64,000 bases of DNA from Roseococcus sp. SYP-B2431 (lineage in GTDB: Bacteria > Pseudomonadota > Alphaproteobacteria > Acetobacterales > Acetobacteraceae), in the NCBI RefSeq assembly GCF_004336745.1, contig NZ_SJXD01000025.1, positions 1 to 64,000 of the forward strand, in the 5' to 3' direction. Both the position numbers and the translations under genes were made by a program. This document shows positions 33,320-41,468 of the stretch, in pieces. The notes below the pieces were generated by a model. It was not told the origin of the DNA. It was given only the letters and a program-made list of their open reading frames with translations, and searched no databases. Numbering within the stretch: the first letter of the stretch is position 1; every line of letters begins with the position of its first letter.

Positions 33320-34339
33320 TCAGGTGCTGCCGCGATGGATGATCTCGAAGCGCAGATCCACCGATATGGCCGCGGAGGAGCGGCCCTGGATGCGGTCCAG
33401 CAGCACCTCGGCGCTACGCCGGCCGATCTCGAGCCGCGGCAGCTTGAGCGTGGTGACGGGCGGCACGAGATGGCCGAGCAGGTCGAAATTGTCGAAGGCC
33501 GCGATGGCGACCTTGCCGGGCACCGGCCAGCCGCGCCGCGCGCATTCCAGCGAGGCGCCCATGGCCAGCACGTCGCCGGCGAAGAAGATCGCGTCCGGAT
33601 GGCCGCCGCCCTCCATCAGCCGCAGCAGCGCTTCTGCCCCGGAGGCGAGGCCGGGCGGCATCTCCAGCATCAGCCGCGGGTCGAAGCCGTGGCCCAGCTC
33701 CTCCAGGGCCGCCTTGTAGCCGCGCTGGCGGTCGCGGCTGCGCTGGTTTGCGGAAGCGGGCAGGCTGACGAAGGCGATGCGCTGATAACCGAGCCGCGCC
33801 AGGTGCTGCGTCATGGCCCGGGACGCGTCGTGGTTCGAGTAGCTCACCACCATGTCGAGCGGCTCCGGCGTCAGCGTGCCGTTCTCCACCACCGGCACGC
33901 CGGAGCGCCGGATCATGCTCACCGCGTCGGGCGTGTGCGTGGTGTCGTGCAGGATGAGGCCCGCCACGCGCTGCTCCAGGAAGGCGCGGATCGCGGCTTC
34001 CTCGGCCTCGGCGCTGTAGCCGGAATCGGCGATCATGAGCTGGTGGTCATGCCGCCGCAGCACGTCGGAGATGCCCTGGATCGTGCTGGCGAAGAGGGAG
34101 TTCTCGATGCTCGGCACCACCAGCCCGATCACCTTGGACCGGCTGGAAGAAAGGCTGCCCGCGACCTTATTGGGCACGTAGCCCACGGCGGCCACCGCCT
34201 CGGCGACGCGGGCGCGAACCTCCGGCGAGACCTTGCCCGGATCCATCAGCGCGCGCGAGACGGTCATGGTCGAGACCTGCGCCACGCGCGCCACGTCGCG
34301 CATGCGGGCCGCGCCCCTGCGGGTATCGTCGAGGGCCAT
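33320..34339 (-). CDS. LacI-family transcriptional regulator (gluconate-regulator-like branch)
   Basis: 339 aa from ATG 34339. N-terminal helix-turn-helix MRDVARVAQVSTMTVSRAL (~14-32), hinge with YVPNKVAGSLSSSRS, then a periplasmic-binding-protein-like effector domain with GLVVPSIENSLF and FDNFDLLGHLVPPVTT. The branch resembles GntR of the gluconate operon rather than LacI itself; the ligand is probably an acid or sugar acid. It lies in the middle of an island of Bug receptors and dehydrogenases, and three copies of a shared palindromic core flank those genes, so it is the likely repressor of the island. Confidence 0.92.
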   Translation of the reverse strand: MALDDTRRGAARMRDVARVAQVSTMTVSRALMDPGKVSPEVRARVAEAVAAVGYVPNKVAGSLSSSRSKVIGLVVPSIENSLFASTIQGISDVLRRHDHQLMIADSGYSAEAEEAAIRAFLEQRVAGLILHDTTHTPDAVSMIRRSGVPVVENGTLTPEPLDMVVSYSNHDASRAMTQHLARLGYQRIAFVSLPASANQRSRDRQRGYKAALEELGHGFDPRLMLEMPPGLASGAEALLRLMEGGGHPDAIFFAGDVLAMGASLECARRGWPVPGKVAIAAFDNFDLLGHLVPPVTTLKLPRLEIGRRSAEVLLDRIQGRSSAAISVDLRFEIIHRGST

Positions 34340-34352
34340 CGGCAAGGCGCCG

Positions 34353-35117
34353 TCAGACGGCGCGGACCCAGCCGCCGTCCACGTCCAGGATCGCGCCCTG
34401 GACGTAGCTGGCGCCAGGCCCGGCCAGGAAGGCGACGATCTCCGCGATTTCCTCCGGCTCGCCGAAGCGCGCGACGCCGGTGTCGGCGGCCAGTGCCGCG
34501 GCGGCCTGCCCGGCGTCGAGGCCACGCTCCTTCATCACCGTCTCGATGCGGCCCGTCAGGCGATCGGTGCGGATGCTGCCCGGGTTCACGCAATTCACGC
34601 GCACGCCGTCCCGCACGCCGCGATCGGCCATGGCCTTGGTGAAGTTCATCAGCGCGGCATTGACCGATCCGCCGATGGTGAAGTCCGCGCTGGTGACGCG
34701 GCCGCCGACGCCCGCGATCAGCACGGCATTGCCCTGCGCCTTCACCAGATGCGGCCAGGCCGCGCGCAGCAGCCGCACCGCGCCGAAGAGCTTCAGCGCG
34801 TAGCCATCCTCCCAGGCGTCGTCGCCCAGCTTGAGGAAATCCCCCCGCTGCGTGGCCCCGGCGCTATGCGCGAAGATGTCGAGTTGGCCGAGCCGCGCGA
34901 CGGTCTCTTCCACCGCCTTCGCGCAGGATTCCGCGTCGCGCAGGTCGGCCGCGATGGCGATGGCGCCGCGCAGCTTCGCCGCCTCCGCCTGCAGCGCCTC
35001 GGCCGAGCGCGCGACCAGCGCCACCTGCGCGCCGCCCGCCGCCAGCCGCCGCGCGATCGCAAGCCCGATGCCGCGGCTCGCGCCGCTGACCAGCGCCACC
35101 TTTCCCGAAAGCGCCAT
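34353..35117 (-). CDS. SDR-family protein lacking the classical YxxxK motif
   Basis: 254 aa, ATG. Cofactor motif SGASRGIG (11-18) and a C-terminal GAILDVDGGWVRAV are those of classical short-chain dehydrogenases. However, the position of the catalytic Tyr and Lys reads SADFTIGGSVNAALMNF: where YxxxK is expected there is GGSVN. Atypical SDRs with this N-A-A-L pattern exist, so it may use another proton relay or be non-redox. It ends 13 bases before the LacI-family start and begins directly at the stop of the upstream Bug gene (no gap), so it is probably co-transcribed with both. Confidence 0.85.
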   Translation of the reverse strand: MALSGKVALVSGASRGIGLAIARRLAAGGAQVALVARSAEALQAEAAKLRGAIAIAADLRDAESCAKAVEETVARLGQLDIFAHSAGATQRGDFLKLGDDAWEDGYALKLFGAVRLLRAAWPHLVKAQGNAVLIAGVGGRVTSADFTIGGSVNAALMNFTKAMADRGVRDGVRVNCVNPGSIRTDRLTGRIETVMKERGLDAGQAAAALAADTGVARFGEPEEIAEIVAFLAGPGASYVQGAILDVDGGWVRAV

Positions 35118-36077
35118 CTATTCCATCCGGATATCGGCGGCCCGCACGACGCGGCCGATTTTGTCCACCTCCTCGCGCATGAAGCGCGCGAAGTCGTCGG
35201 CGCTGCCCGCGACCACCTCGGCGCCCATGTCGAGCAGCCGCGCGCGCTCGGCGGGCTGGGTGACGATGCTGTTCAGCCCCGCATTCAGCCGCTCCACGAT
35301 GGGCCGAGGGATCCCGGCGGGGCCGACGAAGGCGTACCACTCGTCGATCACCACGCCCGGCAGCCCGGATTCGGCGACGGTCGGCACGTTCGGCAGATAG
35401 GGCGCGCGCTGAGCCGAGGTCACCGCGATGGCCCGGAGCTGGCCGTCCCGCACGAAGGGCAGGGTGGAGCTGGCATTGCCGAACATGAGGTTGAGGTGCC
35501 CGCTCACCAGGTCGGTCAGCGCGGGTCCGCCGCCGCGATAGGGCACATGCGTCATCTCCACCCCGGCGGCCAGGGCGAACATGGCGCCCGCGATGTGCAC
35601 GGAGGTGCCGATGCCCGGCGAGCCGTAGGTGAGGCCGGGATTGCGCTTCGCATGCTCGACCAGGTCGCTCACCGTGCGGATCGGCGAGGACATGGGCACC
35701 ACCAGGATATCCGCCACCCGGGCCAGCAGCTGGATGGGCGTGAGGTCGCGCAGGGCGTCATAGGGCTGGCGGGAGATCAGCGTGGAGGAGATGACCGTGC
35801 TGATCACCATGCCGAAGGTGTGCCCGTCCGGTGCCGAGCGCGCGATCTCGACGGTGCCGATGGCGCCCGAGGCGCCGCTGCGGTTCTCGACCACCACGGG
35901 CTGGCCGAAGAGCTCGGACATCTTGGGCTGCAACTGGCGGGCCAGGATGTCGGTGGTGCCGCCCGGCGGGAAGGTCACGACGAGCCGTATGGGCCGCGAA
36001 GGAAATCCCTGCGCCGAGGCGAGGGGCGGCGCCGCCAGCGCCAGCCCGCTGCCCAGGAGGCCGCGTCTTCTCATCAT
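35118..36077 (-). CDS. Bug-family solute receptor (tandem copy 1)
   Basis: 319 aa from ATG 36077; AAGGGAAG lies upstream and a second ATG follows directly. Signal peptide with RRRGLLGSGLALA ending ASAQ. Hallmarks: RLVVTFPPGGTTDILARQL, QPVVVENRSGASGAIG, THVPYRGGGPALTDLVSGH. It is about two thirds identical by eye, with one single-residue gap, to the next gene upstream, so the pair arose by tandem duplication. Its stop abuts the SDR ATG. Confidence 0.9.
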   Translation of the reverse strand: MMRRRGLLGSGLALAAPPLASAQGFPSRPIRLVVTFPPGGTTDILARQLQPKMSELFGQPVVVENRSGASGAIGTVEIARSAPDGHTFGMVISTVISSTLISRQPYDALRDLTPIQLLARVADILVVPMSSPIRTVSDLVEHAKRNPGLTYGSPGIGTSVHIAGAMFALAAGVEMTHVPYRGGGPALTDLVSGHLNLMFGNASSTLPFVRDGQLRAIAVTSAQRAPYLPNVPTVAESGLPGVVIDEWYAFVGPAGIPRPIVERLNAGLNSIVTQPAERARLLDMGAEVVAGSADDFARFMREEVDKIGRVVRAADIRME

Positions 36078-36127
36078 TCTGTGCTTCCCTTTCGTTGACG
36101 GCCTCCCGCCTCCGGCGGGTTCGGCCG

Positions 36128-37087
36128 TCATTCCACCCGGATCCGCGCCTCGCGTACCACGCGGCCGATCTTCTCGACATCCTGGGCCATGAAGCTGGCG
36201 CAGTCCTCGGCCGTGCCGCCCACCACCTCGACGCCGAGGTCGAGCAGCCGCGCGCGCTCGGCGGGCTGGCCGACGATGCCCATCAGGGCCGAGTTCAGCT
36301 TCTCGACCGCCGGCGCCGGCATGCCCGCGGGGCCGAGGCAGGCGTACCACTCGTCGATGGCGAAGCCGGGCAGGCCGGATTCCGCGACGGTCGGCACGTC
36401 CGGCAGATAGGGCGCGCGTTGCGCCGAGGTGACGGCGATGGCCCGGAGTGAGCCGTTGCGCACAAAGGGCAGGGTGGAGCCGGCATTGCCGAACATGGTG
36501 TGGACATGGCCGGCGACCAGATCCGCCGTGGCCGGCCCGCCGCCGCGATAGGGCACGTGCACCATGTCCACATGGGCCATCAGCTTGAACATCTCGCCGG
36601 AGATATGCACGGCCGAGCCGAGGCCCGGCGATGCGAAGGTCAGCGCGCCGGGGCGCCGCTTCGCCGTGTCGATCAGGTCTTGCACCGATCGAATCGGCGA
36701 GGAGACGGGCACGGCGAGGATGTTCGCCACGCGCGCGATCAGCAGCAGCGGCGTGAAGTCGCGCAGCGGATCATAGGGCTGCCGAGTGAGCAGCGCGGCG
36801 GAGATCACCGTGCTCGTCACCATGCCGAAGACGTGGCCGTCATTGGGCGCGCGGGCGATCTCCGTCGCGCCGATGGCGCCCGAGGCGCCGCCGCGGTTCT
36901 CGACGACGACCGGCTGGCCCAGCGCGGCGGAGAGCGGCGGCTGGAGCTGGCGCGCGAGGATGTCCGTCGTGCCGCCCGGCGGCCAGGTCACGATCAGCCG
37001 CACGGGCCGGGAGGGAAAGCCTTGCGCCGAGGCCACCGCCGGCATCGCCAGCGCCAGTCCGGCGCCCAGGACGTCACGTCTTTTCAT
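36128..37087 (-). CDS. Bug-family solute receptor (tandem copy 2)
   Basis: 319 aa from ATG 37087. Signal MKRRDVLGAGLALAMPAVASAQ. Hallmarks: RLIVTWPPGGTTDILARQL, QPVVVENRGGASGAIG, VHVPYRGGGPATADLVAGH. It is the sister of the adjacent downstream gene: conserved blocks such as AIAVTSAQRAPYLP are identical, while the ligand-loop region around residues 150-185 differs more, as expected if the two bind different acids. It is 28 bases after the upstream SDR. Confidence 0.9.
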   Translation of the reverse strand: MKRRDVLGAGLALAMPAVASAQGFPSRPVRLIVTWPPGGTTDILARQLQPPLSAALGQPVVVENRGGASGAIGATEIARAPNDGHVFGMVTSTVISAALLTRQPYDPLRDFTPLLLIARVANILAVPVSSPIRSVQDLIDTAKRRPGALTFASPGLGSAVHISGEMFKLMAHVDMVHVPYRGGGPATADLVAGHVHTMFGNAGSTLPFVRNGSLRAIAVTSAQRAPYLPDVPTVAESGLPGFAIDEWYACLGPAGMPAPAVEKLNSALMGIVGQPAERARLLDLGVEVVGGTAEDCASFMAQDVEKIGRVVREARIRVE

Positions 37088-37115
37088 TGTTGCTGTCCTC
37101 CCGTGTTGCGTTCTT

Positions 37116-37907
37116 CTAGCTGGCCGACCAGCCGCCATCCATCGGGATCACGGAGCCGGTGATGTCGCGTCCCGCCTCGCCGCAGAGGAGCGCAGCCATG
37201 GCGCCTATCGCCTCGGCCGTGACGAAGCGGCCGCTGGGCTGCTTGCCGGCGAGGAAGCGGGCGCTGGCCGCCTCATGGTCGATGCCGGCGGAGTCCATCG
37301 TCGCGCGGATGCGGCTCTCGATATTGGGCGTAAGGGTGGAGCCGGCGCAGATGGCGTTGCAGGTGACGCCGCTCTGCGCCGTCTCCAGCGCGACGGCGCG
37401 CGTCAGGCCGATCAGCGCGGTCTTGGTGACGACGTAGCCGACGCGGCCGGTCGCGCCGATCAGCCCGTAGATCGAGGACATGTTGACGATGCGCCCCCAG
37501 CCGCGCGCCTTCATGCCGGGCAGGGCGAGGCGGCAGAGGTGGAAGGGCGCGGAGAGGTTGACCGCGAGGTCCTTCTCCCAATCCGCCCGCGGCGTCTCCT
37601 CGACGAGGCCGAAATGCCGGATGGCGGCGTTGTTCACGAGGATGTCGACGGGGCCGAGGCGCGCCATCATGGCCTCGATGCCGGCGGGATCGGCGAGATC
37701 GGTGGCGTCGAAGCGCGCCTGGACGCCCTGGCGCTCGATGCCGGCCAGGGACGGCGCGGCCTCCCCGGCGGAGGCGAGACCATGCAGGATCACGTCGCAG
37801 CCCTGGCTGGCGAGCGCCGTGGCGACCGCGAGGCCGATGCCGCCGACCGAGCCCGTGACGAGGGCGACGCGGCCGCGCAGGCCACTTCCGACCCGCGAGG
37901 ACGCCAT
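37116..37907 (-). CDS. Classical SDR oxidoreductase (3-hydroxybutyrate dehydrogenase-like)
   Basis: 263 aa from ATG 37907. An ATG 18 bases upstream (37925) is in frame but lies inside a candidate operator, so the inner start is preferred. Cofactor motif TGSVGGIG, NNAA motif, and catalytic YVVTK with Ser in IVNMSSIYGL, so it is a complete classical SDR. The C-terminal GSVIPMDGGWSAS and the substrate region AICAGSTLTPNIESR resemble 3-hydroxybutyrate or gluconate dehydrogenases. It heads the leftward operon SDR, Bug, Bug, atypical SDR, LacI regulator. Confidence 0.9.
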   Translation of the reverse strand: MASSRVGSGLRGRVALVTGSVGGIGLAVATALASQGCDVILHGLASAGEAAPSLAGIERQGVQARFDATDLADPAGIEAMMARLGPVDILVNNAAIRHFGLVEETPRADWEKDLAVNLSAPFHLCRLALPGMKARGWGRIVNMSSIYGLIGATGRVGYVVTKTALIGLTRAVALETAQSGVTCNAICAGSTLTPNIESRIRATMDSAGIDHEAASARFLAGKQPSGRFVTAEAIGAMAALLCGEAGRDITGSVIPMDGGWSAS

Positions 37908-37909
37908 TT

Positions 37910-37925
37910 CTGTGACCGATACCAT
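37910..37925. promoter_or_regulatory. Candidate LacI-type operator, site 2
   Basis: CTGTGACCGATACCAT contains the same ACCGATACCAT run as site 1 (11 identical bases) with a central CG. It sits three bases before the SDR start at 37907, where a bound repressor would block the ribosome binding site or promoter. The left half is less symmetric than in site 1. Confidence 0.5.
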
Positions 37926-37996
37926 CCATGGAAGCTAATCTGCGCAAAGGCTTTGCCGCAAGGCCGGTGCGGACGGGTTTACTGGGCAGAGGGTCT

Positions 37997-38012
37997 GCGT
38001 TACCGATACCAG
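37997..38012. promoter_or_regulatory. Candidate LacI-type operator, site 3
   Basis: GCGTTACCGATACCAG carries the same 10-base core ACCGATACCA in the same orientation as sites 1 and 2. It lies in the divergent gap, 45 bases before the Bug gene at 38057 and 87 bases from site 2. Two sites in one divergent control region would allow joint control of both operons. Confidence 0.5.
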
Positions 38013-38056
38013 GAATGGCGCGGCCCCGAGCCCGCGCGCTTCGGGAAGGGATCTCC

Positions 38057-39016
38057 ATGCTCGCCTCACGCCGATCGCTGGCCCTGGGCGCCGCGGTGCT
38101 CGCCGCTCCGGCCCTGGCCCAATCCTGGCCGCAACGCCCCGCGCGCCTCATCGTGCCCTATGCGCCCGGTGGCGGCACCGACGTCTTCGCGCGCGCCCTG
38201 GCCGAGGGGCTTCGGCCGCTGCTCGGCCAGCCGGTGCTGGTCGAGAACCGCGCTGGCGCGAGCGGCATCGTGGGCTCCGAGGTGGTGGCCCGCGCCGAGC
38301 CGGACGGCCAGGTCTTCCTCGTCGACACCGGCAGCCACGCGCTCAACCCCCATGTGATGCCGAGCCTGCCCTACAACACGCAGCGCGACTTCACGCCCGT
38401 CGCGCTGCTCTCGCGCTTTCCCATGCTGCTCGCGGCCGGCGCGACCCAGCCCTTCCGGACGGCGATGGAGCTCGTCGCGGCGGCGAAGGCGGCGCCCGGC
38501 ACCATCGGCTTCGGCACCTCGGACGCGGCGATCTCCTATGCGGGGAACCTCTTCGCGCGGCTCGCGGGCATCCAGATGGTGGAGGTCTCCTACCGCGGCG
38601 CCGGACCCATGCTGAACGACCTGATCGCGGGCCATCTGCCGACGAGCTGGAACAGCACCGTCGCGGCCCTGCCGCATATCCAGTCCGGCCGGATCCGCGC
38701 GCTCGGCGTCTCGACCAGGGAGCGGACGGCGCTGCTGCCCGAGGTGCCCACCCTCGCGGAGGCGGGAATCGCCGGCTACGAGTTCGCCGGCTGGTACGGG
38801 ATGCTGGGCCCCGCGAACCTGCCCACTTCTATCGCCGCACGGATGGGCGCCGCCATCGAGGAGGCGCTGCGCGACCCCGCCATCCGCCAGCGCCTGCTGG
38901 GCATCGGCGCCGACCTCAAGCCGCTGGGGCCCGACGAGTTCCGCACCTTCCTCGGCGAGGAGGAGGCCCGCTGGTCAAGGGCCGCGCGCGAGGGTCTGAT
39001 CGTCCGCGCGCAATAG
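38057..39016 (+). CDS. Bug-family solute receptor
   Basis: 319 aa from ATG 38057, with GGGAAGGGA seven bases upstream. Signal MLASRRSLALGAAVLAAPALAQ. Hallmarks: RLIVPYAPGGGTDVFARAL, QPVLVENRAGASGIVG, VSYRGAGPMLNDLIAGH. It is only distantly similar to the leftward tandem pair, so it binds something else or came separately. It is divergent from the SDR operon across two candidate operators and 12 bases ahead of the MmgE/PrpD gene, so receptor and enzyme form a unit. Confidence 0.9.
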   Translation: MLASRRSLALGAAVLAAPALAQSWPQRPARLIVPYAPGGGTDVFARALAEGLRPLLGQPVLVENRAGASGIVGSEVVARAEPDGQVFLVDTGSHALNPHVMPSLPYNTQRDFTPVALLSRFPMLLAAGATQPFRTAMELVAAAKAAPGTIGFGTSDAAISYAGNLFARLAGIQMVEVSYRGAGPMLNDLIAGHLPTSWNSTVAALPHIQSGRIRALGVSTRERTALLPEVPTLAEAGIAGYEFAGWYGMLGPANLPTSIAARMGAAIEEALRDPAIRQRLLGIGADLKPLGPDEFRTFLGEEEARWSRAAREGLIVRAQ

Positions 39017-39028
39017 GAGGGAATCGAC

Positions 39029-40366
39029 ATGAGCACGGGTTTCGCCAGCGAGGTGCTGGGCCGCTTCGTCGCGGAGTCGCGGTGGGACGACATCGCGCCC
39101 GTGCTGCGGCAGGAGGCGAAGCGCTCCATCCTGAACAATCTGGGCTGCGGGCTCGGCGTGGCGAAGGATCCGGCGGTGACGACGGCGCTCGCCGTGATGC
39201 GCAACTTTTCCGGCGCGCCGGTCGCCACCGTGATCGGGCAGGGCGTGAAGCTCGACCCGATGGCGGCGTCCTTCGTGAACGCCATCGCCTGCAACCTGCT
39301 GGATTACGACGACACGCATCTCCAGACGGTCATCCACCCGACCGCGCCCGTGGCGCCGGCGCTTCTCGCGCTGGCCGAGCAGCGCGGCTTCCCGGGCGCG
39401 GCCGTGCTGCACGCCTTCCTGCTGGGCGGCGAGGTGGAGTGCCGCATCGGCAACGCCGTCTCGCCGGGGCATTACGCGCGCGGCTGGCATATCACCTCCA
39501 CCTGCGGGACCTTCGGGGCGGCGGCGGGCTGCGCGAAGCTGCTCGGGCTTTCGGCCGAGCAGACGGCGCATGCCATCGGCATCGCGGCCTCGCAGGCGGC
39601 GGGCCTCGTCGAGAACCTGCCGACGGCGGCGAAGAATGTCGGCGTCGGCAATGCGCCGCGCAACGGCATCCTGGCCGCGCTGCTGGCCGAGCAGGGCTAC
39701 AAGGCCGCGCCGGCCTCCATCGAGGGGCCGCTCGGCTTCGCGCGCGCCACGGGCGACGCGCCGGACCTTGCGCAGATCACGGAGGGGCTCGGCGCCCGCT
39801 GGGAGATCGCGCGGAACACCTACAAGCCCTATCCGGCCGGCATCGTCTTCCATGCCGTCATCGATGCCGCCCTCGCACTCCGCGAGGAGCTGAGCGCCGC
39901 GCCGGATTCCATCGCCTCCGTCACCGTCGCCGGCGATGCGCTGCTGCTGGCCCGGGGCGACCGCGTGGTGAACAACGAGCGTGACGCGCGTGTGAGCATC
40001 CACCACGGCGCCGCGCTCGGGCTGGTGCGCGGTCGCGCCGGTGTGGCGGATTTCGAGATGCCGGCGGTGACCGATCCCGCCCTGGCCGCCTTCCGCGCCA
40101 AGGTGGCGGCGAAGCTGGACGAATCCCTGCCGCGCGGCGCCGCGAGGGTCACGCTGCGCCTCGCGGACGGCCGCGAGTTCCAGCGCACGGTCCTCCATCC
40201 GCGCGGCAGCTTCGAGCGGCCGATGAGCGATGCGGAGCTGGAGGGGAAGTTCCGCGACAATGCGGCGATCGGCGGCTTCCACGCCCGCGCGGATGCGGGC
40301 ATCGCGGCGCTCTCGGGTCTGGACGGCGCGCCCGACGTGACCCGGCTCATGGCCAGCCTGGCTTAG
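39029..40366 (+). CDS. MmgE/PrpD-family protein
   Basis: 445 aa, ATG with TAGGAGGGA upstream. Family features: LGVAKDPAVTTAL, NAIACNLLDYDDTH near residue ~90 (the conserved Asp-rich stretch of PrpD-like enzymes), and HITSTCGTFGAAAGCAKLLGLS. Members include 2-methylcitrate dehydratase, cis-aconitate decarboxylase and iminodisuccinate epimerase. Coupled to a Bug receptor, it probably dehydrates or decarboxylates an imported di- or tricarboxylate. The exact reaction is not deducible. It converges with modC after 13 bases. Confidence 0.9.
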   Translation: MSTGFASEVLGRFVAESRWDDIAPVLRQEAKRSILNNLGCGLGVAKDPAVTTALAVMRNFSGAPVATVIGQGVKLDPMAASFVNAIACNLLDYDDTHLQTVIHPTAPVAPALLALAEQRGFPGAAVLHAFLLGGEVECRIGNAVSPGHYARGWHITSTCGTFGAAAGCAKLLGLSAEQTAHAIGIAASQAAGLVENLPTAAKNVGVGNAPRNGILAALLAEQGYKAAPASIEGPLGFARATGDAPDLAQITEGLGARWEIARNTYKPYPAGIVFHAVIDAALALREELSAAPDSIASVTVAGDALLLARGDRVVNNERDARVSIHHGAALGLVRGRAGVADFEMPAVTDPALAAFRAKVAAKLDESLPRGAARVTLRLADGREFQRTVLHPRGSFERPMSDAELEGKFRDNAAIGGFHARADAGIAALSGLDGAPDVTRLMASLA

Positions 40367-40379
40367 GCGGGCAGGGCGG

Positions 40380-41468
40380 CTAAGCGCCGCCTCTCGCGTG
40401 GTCGAAGGTCACGGATTTGACCATCGCCCAGAGGCCGAGCCCCGGCGTGAGTCCGAGGCGCTCCATCGCGTCCCGCGTGACGCGCGCCAGAAGTGCAGTC
40501 TCGCCGATCGCGAGGTGAAGAAAGACCTCGTGCGGCGACCCCGTGGGCGTGATGGAGCGCAGCACCGCCGGCAGCACGTTCTGCATCGAGATGCCCTCCG
40601 GCGGCGTGAGCGCCACCGAGACGTCGCGCGCGCGCAGCCGCAGCCGCAGCCGCGTGCCCACCGGCTCGGGATTCAGCGGCGCGAGCAGGCTGCCCCCGGC
40701 GAAGTCGAAGCGCGTCAGGCCACGTGCCGCGTCCTGCGCCGCGATGGTGCAGGGGATCACCACGCCCGCGTCGCGCCGCGCGGCGAGCGGCAGGTCGGTG
40801 CGGGCGGTCAGCTCCTCGACGCTGCCGGCCGCGAGGACGCGGCCCGCCTCCATCAGCACGAGGCGGTCGGCCAGCGCATCCACCTCGTCCAGCGCATGGG
40901 TGACGTAGAGGATCGGCAGCCGCGCCGCCTCGCGCAGCCGGGCGAGGAAGGGGAGGATCTCGGCGCGGCGCGCGGCGTCCAGCGCAGCCAGCGGCTCGTC
41001 CATCAGCAGCAGCCGGGGCCGCATGAGCAGCGCGCGGCCCAACGCCACGCGCTGGCGCTCGCCGCCGGAGAGCCGGGCCGGGCGGCGGTCCAGCAGGGGC
41101 GCGATGCCGAGCAGGTCCAGCACCTCCTCGAAGCCGGGGCCGGCGGCTCCGGCCGGCGCGCGGCGCAGGCCGTAGCGCAGGTTGCCCGCCACGCTCATAT
41201 GCGGAAACAGCCGCGCGTCCTGGAAGACCAGCCCGCAGCGGCGGCGCTCGGGCGGCAGCATGAGGCCGCGCGCCGTGTCGAGCAGCTTCTCGCCGTCGAG
41301 GAGGATGCGTCCCTCCTGCGGCCGCAGCAACCCGGCGACGGCGTTGAGCACGGTGCTCTTGCCGCAGCCCGAGGGGCCGAACAGCGCGGTCACGCCTTCC
41401 GGCGCGGCCGTGAAGGCCATGTCGAGCGCGAAGCCGCGGAAGCCATGCCGCAGCGCGACCTCCAGCAT
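40380..41468 (-). CDS. modC: Molybdate ABC transporter ATP-binding protein ModC
   Basis: 362 aa from ATG 41468, overlapping the modB stop (TGATG). Walker A GPSGCGKST (~33-41), signature LSGGERQRVALGRAL, Walker B LLLMDEPLAALD, then a TOBE/Mop domain at ~290-355 that binds molybdate or tungstate. This arrangement is typical of ModC. It drives uptake of molybdate through ModB in the inner membrane. Last gene of the leftward unit. Confidence 0.93.
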   Translation of the reverse strand: MLEVALRHGFRGFALDMAFTAAPEGVTALFGPSGCGKSTVLNAVAGLLRPQEGRILLDGEKLLDTARGLMLPPERRRCGLVFQDARLFPHMSVAGNLRYGLRRAPAGAAGPGFEEVLDLLGIAPLLDRRPARLSGGERQRVALGRALLMRPRLLLMDEPLAALDAARRAEILPFLARLREAARLPILYVTHALDEVDALADRLVLMEAGRVLAAGSVEELTARTDLPLAARRDAGVVIPCTIAAQDAARGLTRFDFAGGSLLAPLNPEPVGTRLRLRLRARDVSVALTPPEGISMQNVLPAVLRSITPTGSPHEVFLHLAIGETALLARVTRDAMERLGLTPGLGLWAMVKSVTFDHARGGA

